From Planctomycetota bacterium (GTDB taxonomy: Bacteria > Planctomycetota > PUPC01 > JACPCR01): a stretch of 12,159 bases of DNA. The stretch is from NCBI GenBank assembly GCA_030740295.1, contig JASLXP010001254.1, positions 1 through 12,159 on the forward strand. The letters run 5' to 3'. Both the position numbers and the translations under genes were made by a program. The notes beneath the pieces were generated by a model, which worked only from the letters and a program-made list of their open reading frames with translations, had not been told where the DNA came from and did not search any database. Of this stretch, positions 1-8,200 are shown one piece after another (the stretch's first letter is position 1; every line of letters starts with the position of its first letter).

Positions 1-2637
1 CACCTCATCTCCCTCAATCGTCAAACGGACATTTTCAACGGGCTTCAGCCTGACGTGAAAGGTCGCACTGGGCCGCTTCTCGCCGCTCGCAATCCAGAAA
101 GCTCTGTACGCTCCCATCTGCTGTCCTTTCAAGTGAGAGAGGTCTGTGCTGCTGAAGTTTTCTCCATCCGGTGACCATTCGGATGCCGGTAACTCCTTCT
201 CTGGATCGATGTAGAGGCAGAAGAAACTTCCGGAGTGAGAATTCCTGTTACCGCCTCTTACCTCGATGGTGTTCATAGGCTGAATCCATTTTCGCGAAAC
301 CTTGAACATCCAGGCTCTCTTTCCTCTCGCCTTGGTTTGCAGAGCGATTGGTTCACGACCATTGACGCTCACCTTCACACCGGAGCTATGCTCGTGATAG
401 CCAATCACTCCAAAATACAGATCGTCTTTCTCACTCGGCTCCGGAGCAGGCAGTTGAATGCGGGCCACAGCTTTCTCATTCAAAAATGCGGTGTAGGACT
501 CGCCGGACTGGATGGTGTGATTGAGGAGGTGAAGCGTCAGAGCCCTGCGGTCCTTTGTCCGGAGGGCGTTCACGGTGACTCTCTCGCCGGCTCCGAAATC
601 AGCTCTGACGTTTGAGGCAGAGCTAAGAAGTCTGCGGAGCCTCTCTTCGTTCCAACTCTCGATCGCTTCAGGACTGTGGACGATCCTGCCTTTCCCGGTT
701 GGGGTCTCAGAGAGCGAAACCTGAAAAGCTGCGGGGCTCACCCGAAGGTTATAGATGCGGCACCATTCGCCCATGTCCTGCTTGCCATAGATGCCGATTC
801 GATCGCCTTTCCTGAGTGGAACATCTTTGACCACTCGCCAGGTGAGTTTGTCTTCACCGTCATACTTCCAGCGATCGACTTCCTTGTCATTTACGAGCAG
901 TGCGCCCGTCGATTCCCCGTCCCACTCATCGTAGTACTGAACACCGACCTCGTAATCCCCGTCGGCGCCCTGGAAGGTGACCCATGCCCGGCCTTCTTTT
1001 GCGTTACCGACCGGAAGAGTGATGCGCCCGCTGTGTCCGGGCACGAATCCCTCAAGCTCAGCATCGAGCGGCAGGTTGTAGAGGAATCTTCCACTGTTGG
1101 CCCGTCCCAGGAGATTGGCTGCAATCTCGGGAGACTGTGGATAGCCCAGCTCATTCCGTTCAGCAAAGTGTTGTGAGACGAGCACTGTTCCGCCTTGCTC
1201 GGCAAACCACTTCAGTGCATCAACACGAGGGGCATCCAGGCAATGTGCGTGGGGCACAATGAGCAGTTTAAAATCATTTCGCGCCAGAATCTCACGGGTG
1301 AGGTCCGTTTCGAGAATGATTTCAAAGGGATAGCCCAGTGAGGCGATGTGTCTTGCTGCCGGCATGAGATCCGGGCTTCCACGTCCGGCCGACGCCGATG
1401 GATAGACCATGGCAATCGTCGATCCCATCTTCGCGAGGCTGAACAGGCGTTCGTTTCTTTTCTGGAAGAGCAGATAGGTTTTGATCTGAGCAGCCCAGTC
1501 CCTGTGATAGAGGATGGACCCGGGATGCAGGATGTGCGATCCACCGGAGGACATCCCCTCAGCAATTCCCAGGCAGACGAATTCCGGTCGAGCGCTCCAG
1601 CTCAGTATTCGGTACTCGTTTTGGGGATCCAATTTGGTCCACGATGGGTACGCGTAATAAGAGATCCCGACAGGCCCTCCCTTTTGCAGCGCAAGCAGCT
1701 TCTTGAAATCGTAGAGATTCCAGTGGTTGGGCGGGGCATTCAGAGTGTTTTCCGAATAGACAATGTCGATGGCGCGAGCGTCAGATATCTCACGCTCGGC
1801 GCCGGCCGCGTAGTTTGTCCAGATCACTCGCGGCGGTTCGAGTGAATGAGCGGCCACCTTGAGCTTCTTGAAGTAATCCGCATGCGTCCGGAATTGGAAA
1901 TTCTGCCATGCGATTCGAATCGCCGCGTCTTGCGACTTTCGAGGGTCTTCATGCCTGCCAAGCATTTCTGTCGTATAGGCCCGAAACTTCTCCAGGCTCA
2001 GTGCGTCGTACGAAACAATCAGGCCGGGGTTGTCCAGGTAAAAGGCATCGCAGAGCCCCGCAGTGGAAAGTGACCGCAGCGTTTTCCTGAGATGTTCGTT
2101 CTTCACAGAGGCGAAGTCCCCGGACATCCATTTCATGACCGATGAGATGTGCGCAGCCCATTTGTCCGATGCGCGCGAGCTCACGTTGCGAGTCCAAAAC
2201 CCGCTGTAGGCCATCTTCCTCTTCCCATCCGGATCGCAGGCCGCGGCCGCGGCCGCGTAAGGATATTTATCAAATACGCTGCTCCACCAGATATCGTCAT
2301 AGCCTCGGTAAAGTGCGTTCTTGTTATCGATGTACAGCGTCGTTGGGCAGATGTAGAACGCTTGCGCCATCCCCAGGCTTTTGAAATACCGGTAGACCAG
2401 TTCCGGTTTCGGGTACTGAGGCGCGCCGTATGCCTCGTCCGTGGAATAGAACAGCGTGAACCCAAGCCCGGGCAGATCTTCTTCAAGGAGCCGATGTCCC
2501 CAACTCCCGGAAATCCCATTCAGAAACCGGGCCGCCCCTCGCTGCAGGTTCGCAGGCAGGTGAGGATGGTCTTCCCAGTCGGCCCGAAGGATCGCGAAAC
2601 AGAGCAAGCCTGATATCAGAATGTGAAAGGACCTCAT
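1..2637 (-). CDS. Secreted glycosidase-like multidomain protein (3'-truncated by window)
   Basis: I read this frame codon by codon: 879 codons with no stop, open at the window edge, so the C-terminus is missing. The chosen ATG (2635-2637) begins a signal peptide, MRSFHILISGLLCFAILRA, with probable cleavage near residue 19, so the protein is exported. An in-frame ATG at 2700 would put 21 polar residues before it and is less likely. The Shine-Dalgarno is weak. Residues about 25-330 look like a TIM barrel of the glycosidase type, with strand-end motifs FYLDNP (Asp202) and VYSEN (Glu296) as candidate active-site residues. Residues about 404-510 resemble the glutamine-amidotransferase-like domain found after the barrel in GH42-type enzymes (FKLLIVPHAHCLD, then GGTVLVSQ). 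Residues about 545-655 look like a galactose-binding jelly roll (Trp552), and further beta-sandwich sequence follows. No CAZy family can be assigned by eye and substrate is unknown. It diverges from the GH2 gene. Coding status is certain; catalysis is inferred. Confidence 0.85.
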   Translation of the reverse strand, partial: MRSFHILISGLLCFAILRADWEDHPHLPANLQRGAARFLNGISGSWGHRLLEEDLPGLGFTLFYSTDEAYGAPQYPKPELVYRYFKSLGMAQAFYICPTTLYIDNKNALYRGYDDIWWSSVFDKYPYAAAAAACDPDGKRKMAYSGFWTRNVSSRASDKWAAHISSVMKWMSGDFASVKNEHLRKTLRSLSTAGLCDAFYLDNPGLIVSYDALSLEKFRAYTTEMLGRHEDPRKSQDAAIRIAWQNFQFRTHADYFKKLKVAAHSLEPPRVIWTNYAAGAEREISDARAIDIVYSENTLNAPPNHWNLYDFKKLLALQKGGPVGISYYAYPSWTKLDPQNEYRILSWSARPEFVCLGIAEGMSSGGSHILHPGSILYHRDWAAQIKTYLLFQKRNERLFSLAKMGSTIAMVYPSASAGRGSPDLMPAARHIASLGYPFEIILETDLTREILARNDFKLLIVPHAHCLDAPRVDALKWFAEQGGTVLVSQHFAERNELGYPQSPEIAANLLGRANSGRFLYNLPLDAELEGFVPGHSGRITLPVGNAKEGRAWVTFQGADGDYEVGVQYYDEWDGESTGALLVNDKEVDRWKYDGEDKLTWRVVKDVPLRKGDRIGIYGKQDMGEWCRIYNLRVSPAAFQVSLSETPTGKGRIVHSPEAIESWNEERLRRLLSSASNVRADFGAGERVTVNALRTKDRRALTLHLLNHTIQSGESYTAFLNEKAVARIQLPAPEPSEKDDLYFGVIGYHEHSSGVKVSVNGREPIALQTKARGKRAWMFKVSRKWIQPMNTIEVRGGNRNSHSGSFFCLYIDPEKELPASEWSPDGENFSSTDLSHLKGQQMGAYRAFWIASGEKRPSATFHVRLKPVENVRLTIEGDEV

Positions 2638-2778
2638 CGCGCACCCATGAATGTGAATTCTTACAGTATTCGGAAGGCTTGATAGCTTAGCTGATTTCAT
2701 CTACGCGACGAGAGAGGAAATGAAATGACCAATTGTCAGGCCTGGAGCATTGCCTGCCTGCCTTACTAAGTGAATCAG

Positions 2779-2787
2779 TGCTAGAAT
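2779..2787 (+). promoter_or_regulatory. Possible extended -10 promoter element for the GH2 gene
   Basis: TGCTAGAAT fits the extended -10 pattern TGnTANNNT and lies about 60 bases before the GH2 start codon, within the 211-base divergent intergenic region. No convincing -35 hexamer sits 16-18 bases upstream, which extended -10 promoters can tolerate. A Shine-Dalgarno-like AAGGA lies at 2830-2834, rather far from the ATG. Sequence match only, and promoter consensus for this lineage is not known. Confidence 0.25.
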
Positions 2788-2848
2788 TCGCCACCACGCT
2801 CCTCGGGGTCGATACTAACTGAAACTGATAAGGACAAAACTTGCATAC

Positions 2849-4798
2849 ATGAAAAAGATCTACGACCTCTCAACTCTCGACTGGACCCTCGCAGGTTACA
2901 CTCCGCATGTCTGGCGGCAGGAGACGAGCATGGAGACGGCTCAGGCTCCAAAGGCTGATATCCCGCCCCTGCCGGCGCAGGTCCCCGGCTCCGTCCAGCA
3001 GGCCCTACTCGACGCCGGCGTGATACCTGACTGGAATATCGGTCTTAACGCCCGCCAGTGTGAATGGGTGGAGAACAGGCATTGGATTTACCAGACAGAA
3101 ATCCCAACAGAGTGGATCGTGCCGGGGATGTCCGCACGCCTCCGCTGCCTCGGTCTGGATTACAGCGGCGTCATTCGCCTGAACGGGGAGGAGGTATTCT
3201 CGTTCCGCAATTCCATGTTGCCCCACGTCGTTGATCTCCCCCTCACGGAAGCCGGCAGTACTCTCCAGATCATTTTTGAATGTCCCCCGCGCTGGCTCGG
3301 AACTCCAGGCTGGACGTCCAGAGTCAAAGACTGGAAGCCGCGGTTCAACTACCACTGGGACTGGATCAACCGGATGGTGCAAATCGGCATCTGGGACGAA
3401 GCGTTCATCGAGGTCTTGGACGATTCAGAAATTCTCGACCTGAAAATCCTGACCGATTTCGATACGCAGACGGAACAGGGGAAACTCAGGCTGAGCGGTA
3501 CGGCAACTGGCGGAGAGGGCTGCACGGTCCGGGCAACTTTGAGCGACGGGTCGTCAGTGGTTTTCAGTGATGAGACTCCACTCACGGAATTCTTGGCCCG
3601 GGGATTCGTCTGGGATAGCCTCGACGTTGACCCCTGGTGGCCGAATGGCATGGGCGAGCAACCGTTGTATTTGCTTGTGACACAACTCCTGGACTCCGAA
3701 GGTCGCGAGCTGGACAAGGTCGAGCGCCGCATCGGCTTCAAGAATATCCGGTGGGAACCTTGCGCAGGTGCGCCCTCGGAAGCGGATCCCTGGCTCTGTG
3801 TCGTCAACGGCCAGCAGGTATTCCTGCAAGGCATCAACTGGAGCCCGATTCGCCCGAACTTTGCCGATGTTACCACCGCCGATTACCGGAAACGCCTGGA
3901 GCTCTACCGGGACCTCCATATGAACGCCTTCCGTATCAACGGTGTGGGTATCCTCGAGAAAGAATGTTTCTTTGACCTCTGTGATGAATTGGGCCTGATG
4001 GTCTGGGCAGAATTCCCCCTGAGCTGTTCCGGAATGGATAATTACCCGCCGGAAGACGAGACCAGCATCGCGGAGATGGAGGAAATTGCCCGGTCCTACA
4101 TCGCAAGGCGACAGCATCATGCCTCGCTCCTCCTCTGGTGCGGCGGAAATGAGCTCATGGACGAGATGAAACCCCTCGACGAATCCCACCCAATGCTTGG
4201 ACGGCTCGGGGAATTGGTCCGGGAGCTAGACCCCGGTCGCCGTTACCTGCCCTGCTCAGCGTCGGGGCCGACTTTTTACTGCGGAACGGGCCGCCGGGAT
4301 GATGGTGTACACTGGGATGTCCACGGCCCCTGGCAAATAATGGACTCGACCGTCGAAACCTGGAGGCAGGATTACTGGGAAGGGGATGACGCCCTCTTTC
4401 GCTCCGAGGTCGGCGCCCCCGGCCCATCGCCGGCCGAACTGACCAGGAAATACAAAGGCGACCTCGATGAAATGCCCGCCTCTCTCGACAACCCCCTCTG
4501 GCGCAGAACGCCCTGGTGGATCGAATGGCCGGAATTCATCAAAGAGAAGGAACGGGAACCAGAAGACCTCGAAGAATTCGTGGCATGGGGACAGGAGCGC
4601 CAGGCCATCGCTTTGCGAATCGCCGCCGAAACCTGCAAGACCCGCTTCCCAGCCTGCGGCGGCATCCTGATCTGGCACGGTCACGATTGCTTCCCCTGCA
4701 CTGCCAATACCGCGATCGTGGACTTCGACGGCAATCCCAAGCCGGCCGCCATCGCACTGGGGGAAGTGTTTGCAGGGCCATCAGGGGAGCAATGTTGA
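2849..4798 (+). CDS. Glycoside hydrolase family 2, beta-mannosidase-like, cytoplasmic
   Basis: This is a retaining exo-glycosidase of family GH2, most like the beta-mannosidase branch, which releases beta-linked mannose from non-reducing ends. Domain order is typical: N-terminal sugar-binding jelly roll (about 1-190, with the early motif AQVPGSVQQALLDAG), Ig-like sandwich (about 195-300, containing WWPNGMGEQPLY and ending RRIGFKNI), and a TIM barrel (about 305-640). The acid/base is Glu435 in LLWCGGNE and the nucleophile is Glu520 in FRSEVGAPG. The barrel closes with the usual IVDFDGNPKPAAIAL. At 649 residues it is shorter than the usual 800-900 because the protein ends straight after the barrel, without the C-terminal sandwich domains. 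No signal peptide follows MKKIYDL, so it is probably cytoplasmic and acts on imported oligosaccharides. It diverges from the secreted glycosidase-like gene. Family is very sure; mannose preference is an inference, and beta-glucosaminidase or galactosidase-like specificity cannot be excluded. Confidence 0.93.
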   Translation: MKKIYDLSTLDWTLAGYTPHVWRQETSMETAQAPKADIPPLPAQVPGSVQQALLDAGVIPDWNIGLNARQCEWVENRHWIYQTEIPTEWIVPGMSARLRCLGLDYSGVIRLNGEEVFSFRNSMLPHVVDLPLTEAGSTLQIIFECPPRWLGTPGWTSRVKDWKPRFNYHWDWINRMVQIGIWDEAFIEVLDDSEILDLKILTDFDTQTEQGKLRLSGTATGGEGCTVRATLSDGSSVVFSDETPLTEFLARGFVWDSLDVDPWWPNGMGEQPLYLLVTQLLDSEGRELDKVERRIGFKNIRWEPCAGAPSEADPWLCVVNGQQVFLQGINWSPIRPNFADVTTADYRKRLELYRDLHMNAFRINGVGILEKECFFDLCDELGLMVWAEFPLSCSGMDNYPPEDETSIAEMEEIARSYIARRQHHASLLLWCGGNELMDEMKPLDESHPMLGRLGELVRELDPGRRYLPCSASGPTFYCGTGRRDDGVHWDVHGPWQIMDSTVETWRQDYWEGDDALFRSEVGAPGPSPAELTRKYKGDLDEMPASLDNPLWRRTPWWIEWPEFIKEKEREPEDLEEFVAWGQERQAIALRIAAETCKTRFPACGGILIWHGHDCFPCTANTAIVDFDGNPKPAAIALGEVFAGPSGEQC

Positions 4799-4819
4799 CT
4801 GCAGCTCTGATCGGAATCC

Positions 4820-4867
4820 GGTGGTTAAAACCACCCGCTACCTGCCCGTACGCCGTTACTGACGGGC
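4820..4867 (-). repeat. REP-like hairpin unit with GTAG head, plus adjacent 6-bp hairpin
   Basis: GGTGGTT (4820-4826) pairs with AACCACC (4829-4835) around a 2-base loop. Read on the minus strand it is preceded by GTAG (4841-4838) and CG, the layout of a REP unit: a GTAG-type tetranucleotide followed by a palindrome. Directly next to it GCCCGT (4844-4849) pairs with ACGGGC (4862-4867) around 12 bases that include the shared word AGTAACGGC on the minus strand. The first hairpin starts 22 bases after the GH2 stop codon but no T-run follows, so it is not an obvious intrinsic terminator. That this is a REP family member is inferred. Confidence 0.5.
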
Positions 4868-4877
4868 TTACCCCAAT

Positions 4878-4925
4878 TGGATGCGCGATTTCTTATGACG
4901 TCGTGTTTAATTCAAGGCGCATCCA
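4878..4925. repeat. 9-bp inverted repeat with 30-base spacer
   Basis: TGGATGCGC (4878-4886) is matched exactly by its reverse complement GCGCATCCA (4917-4925). It lies in the same gap as the other hairpins. Its role is unknown and a 9-bp match at this spacing could be chance. Confidence 0.35.
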
Positions 4926-5111
4926 CGAGGATCGGTTCCACATCACAGGAGAACGTGCCCTCGCGCTGCATAACCGTACAACTCCTGACTGAGGGCATGT
5001 GCATCTGCAGATAAGATCCTAACCTTGAATGCATCTGGATAATCCTACAGCGTTAGTTTTCTGAGAGATGTTGCATTTGAAAGCACGAATCATACTCCTT
5101 GAGGCAGCTTG

Positions 5112-5184
5112 GTTGGAGTAACGGCTTTAGCCGGGCCCGAGTTGGCGACAGCTCCCCAGGCCCGGCTAAAGCCGTTACTCCAAC
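5112..5184. repeat. Perfect 26-bp inverted repeat: two REP-like units head to head (BIME-like)
   Basis: Arm 5112-5137 is the exact reverse complement of arm 5159-5184, with a 21-base loop between them. Each arm contains its own smaller hairpin, CGGCT-TT-AGCCG at 5122-5133 and CGGCT-AA-AGCCG at 5163-5174. Each hairpin has a GTAA tetranucleotide on its outer side (5118-5121, and on the minus strand 5178-5175). A tetranucleotide head plus palindrome, in two opposed copies, is the layout of REP pairs mobilised by RAYT-type transposases. Canonical heads are GTAG or similar, so GTAA is a departure. It ends 54 bases before the start of the 1772-residue gene. It could also fold as one long hairpin in RNA. 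Confidence 0.75.
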
Positions 5185-5197
5185 AAGTTACGCCTGA

Positions 5198-5218
5198 ATT
5201 ATTCGCTGTAGGAATAAT
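5198..5218. promoter_or_regulatory. ATTATTC-N7-GAATAAT dyad upstream of the large secreted protein
   Basis: A perfect 7-bp dyad with a 7-base spacer ends 20 bases before the ATG at 5239. Its right half includes AATAAT (5213-5218), a 5 of 6 match to a -10 hexamer, so a bound protein would cover a possible promoter. Half-sites of 7 with centre spacing of 14 suit a dimeric regulator, and a weak RNA hairpin near the ribosome-binding site is the alternative. No regulator gene is in the window. Confidence 0.35.
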
Positions 5219-5238
5219 CTAGCCCTGGAACAGCCATC

Positions 5239-8200
5239 ATGAATCGACATTGCCTGACTTTCGGGACCGTTTGTCTGTTATCCCTGCAGGCGGTCCACGC
5301 AGGCGATTACGATCCTTTTGCACCAGCCATCACGATTGCTGATCTCGATCTGGAGCAGTGCGCTACCTGGCACGACGGCAAGCGGCAGCCAGTGAAATCG
5401 GAGAAGCTTAAACAGGCCCTGGGCCTGGTCGAGATGACGTCCCGGACTGAAGGTTGGAATCGTGCGTGGTCGGCCGGGAGGGCGGGTATGGGGGCAGACC
5501 GTTACCGCGGAGATACCCCGAAGGCCGAGACGTTCCACTACCGGATCGCCTTCAGGAGGCCCGTTGCCATCGGATCGGTCCTTTGCAGTAATCAGTCTCT
5601 ACACATATTGAAAGACGGCGCTCCGTTCCCCGGAGATCCGGCAGTGCCTGAGCATTGGAGGAGTATTTCTATTCCTCCGCTTCAGCGCGGCATCAGCGTT
5701 ACCCCTTTTCCCAAGGGAGTGAAGACGCGGGCGGTTCTGTTGAGCGATCACTTAAAGAGAGGAACGAGCCAGGCGTGGCCGGTGCGCATCTACAGGCACC
5801 GTCTCTTCAACATTGCCCATGCGGCCTCGGTGGCGGCCAAGAGCGAGTATCTTGCACCAACCAATCGAGGAGGAAGACTGCATCGAGCCGCACATGTTGT
5901 TCGTGGGAAGGGCCCGTGGTTCAGCACGGGCGTGGATGATCGTGGAAATGTCCGGGGCGCCTTCATCAGCGATGTCGAGCCGAGCTGGTTCGCCATGGCC
6001 TGGGAGAGGCCGCGGCCGGTGGTCGGCGTCTTTTCCAGAGACAACTTTGTCACCCTTCAATTCGAGAAATACCGAGGTCCGGAGAAGGGCAATCCCCTGG
6101 TGGCGAGGGAGAAACAGTGGCGCCGGGTGAAGTCTCGGTTTCGCGGCGGTCAGAAGTTATTTGTGCGTTCCGATAGGGGGCGCTGGAGTGCCTTCAACGA
6201 GCCGGTCGAACTGCGCGGGCTCCGTCTCAAAATCCTGAAGGCCTGGAAAAGGACTGGCGGTGGCAGCTCTCATCAGACCCAGATAGCGGAGCTTCAATCT
6301 CTCCTGGTCCTGACTGATCTGAAAGACGCTCCGGTGCCTGACTTCGACGCCGCGGGACCGAGCAGGCCGCCCTACCGAATCGCATACGACCTGCAAAAAC
6401 CCGGAGCGGTGACCCTGGTCGTCGACAGCGAAGATGGCAGGCGCGTGCGCAATCTGATGGCTCGGGTGCTGCGCGAAGATGGTGGCTGCGAAGAACGCTG
6501 GGATCTCAAGGACGAGGACGGTCACTTTGTCAAGCCCGGTGCTTATCGCTGGAAGGCCATCACCGGGCCGGAGCTCCGTTTGACTTACGAGCAGGCGGTT
6601 TATCCCAATGTTTCCGTTCATCACCCTGAAAATGCGCCGTGGCTCAACGGCCATGCCGGGCCGGGCGGGTGGCTGGCGGATCACTCACCACCCCGCGGCG
6701 TCTGTGCGGGCGGCGATTACACCTTCTTCTGCGCGCCCGTCCCTGAAAGCGGGGTCGGCTTTGCCGCCTGCGATATCAACGGCAAGAAGCTATGGGGCAT
6801 CCATAGCTTCGGCGCCTGGACAGGCGGTCATCGCGTTGTCTCGGACGGCAAGAAAGTCTACGTGGAAGCGTTCGGCTGGCACGGTGAGGATGCCGGGGCC
6901 GACCGCGTCTGGGAGGTGGACGCCGAGAACCACAAGGTGACCGAGGTCTTCCGTGCCAGGACGGATGAACGCCGCGTCCGCGGCTGTGAGGGGATCGCTC
7001 TTCATGACGGCAAGGTTTTCCTCTCCATCAACGCGAAACAGAAATGGCTGACGAACGCGGTGGGGATGGGCGCCATCGACATTAACCGTTGCCTGCCCTT
7101 TTACAGAGAGGCGCGCAAACCCAAATATCCCTACGAGATCGTGCCCAACCCACGGGGGGACTTTCTGCGCCTCTTTCGCTTCACCGGTACGCCCCCCGGC
7201 TACGCTGCCAATCACGGCCTGACATATCTCCATTCGGTGCGCGGGCCCGAGCGCCAACAGCACATTCTCCTCGCGTTCAACAAACCGGTGCAGATAGGAA
7301 GCTGCGTTTATCCTGTTCCGCAAAGCGAAGAACTTCACGTCAAGCTCAGCGTGCTCAAAGCGGCCTCGCCCTACCCGCCTGACCCGGACAAAGAGGAACA
7401 GTGGCACCCATTTGAATCCAATGGGAAGCTGCCTTGGGATGTCGCGGTCGCTCCCCCGGATACCTCCACCCGTGCATTGCGCATCACCTTCGTGAAAGGC
7501 GATGACAACGAATTCGCTGCTCTGGAGGCCGAACTGGAAGACGACGAGAAGAGCAACGCCTGGGAAGGGCGACTGGAAGGCTTCCAGATGCTCCGTCGCA
7601 GATACAGGAACCTCTTTGCTTCGGCCAAGGTGCGCGTCAGCAGCGGACAGGTCGATAAGCAGGGCGTGTGGGTGGCCAGGCGGGACAGGCCGCTATCCAA
7701 ATCCGATCCAGAAATCTACCTGATGAACTGGGATGCCCCCCAGAAGGTTCGCGGGCTCGCAATCAAGGAGATTGATTGTTCCCTCACCGAGGTCGATGTC
7801 TGGAACGGTCCGGCCGGCGCCCGGATTGAAATGGCCGGCACGCAGCATTGGCAGATGGTGGGCAAGTACATTCCCCGGCGGCGCATGCAACACTCCGGAT
7901 TCGGGGGCCACAATGCCGACGCCCGATACATGGACGGCGTTGTCGATTTTGGAAGAGAGGTGACCACCCGCGCCATCCGGCTGCGTGTGGTGGAGCAATG
8001 GACGACGCCCACCCGCGAGGGCAGTTGTGCCAAAGATCTACTCGGCCTTGACGCGTCACGGTGCCGTCTGTTCGGCGTGGCCCCGCTCCAATTCCTGGGC
8101 GGCGAACCGCCGGTGGAATCGCTCATGACCGAACGGCTCGAAATACTCAACCCCGCTTCGAAAAAGATCGAGAAGGAAATTGCCATCTCCAAGCCCGGCG

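Larger units (their letters stand above)
4799..5238. other. 440-base intergenic region rich in inverted repeats
   Basis: No credible gene was found here. The one open frame entering it is an alternative frame of the GH2 gene that runs on to about 4992 and has no recognisable domain. The region instead contains at least five inverted repeats (4820-4835, 4844-4867, 4878-4925, 5112-5184, 5198-5218). The nine-base word AGTAACGGC occurs three times: at 5117-5125 on the plus strand, and at 4852-4860 and 5171-5179 on the minus strand. The stretch 4926-5111 shows no clear structure. The size and contents argue that the 1772-residue gene is transcribed separately from the GH2 gene. Confidence 0.8.

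Noticed and set aside
235..1845. Several plus-strand open frames (235-615, 676-1176, 1348-1845) of 126-166 codons.
   Set aside because: They lie antisense to the continuous 879-codon minus-strand gene, have no recognisable domain, and their composition is that of a reverse-complemented coding sequence.
2239..2257. A tract of alternating GGCC/GCGG (overlapping NotI and SacII sites).
   Set aside because: It is in frame in the minus-strand gene and simply encodes six alanines (residues 128-133) with alternating GCG and GCC codons.
2580..2637. Lipoprotein signal for the minus-strand secreted protein, since a Cys lies in its signal peptide.
   Set aside because: The Cys at residue 13 sits in the hydrophobic core after SGLL, which does not fit the lipobox pattern; a normal signal peptidase I site follows.
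3554..4189. A 211-codon minus-strand frame inside the GH2 gene.
   Set aside because: It overlaps the catalytic barrel of a clear GH2 enzyme and shows no domain of its own.
4516..4992. An alternative-frame ORF running from the GH2 gene into the following gap, a possible overlapping small gene.
   Set aside because: Most of it is a shifted reading of the GH2 barrel, and the part in the gap runs through the hairpin repeats without any domain.
4820..5064. Integron attC-like site, prompted by several imperfect inverted repeats and a GCGTTAG near 5050.
   Set aside because: The boxes do not fit GTTRRRY and RYYYAAC in the required paired order, and no integrase or cassette-like gene is present.
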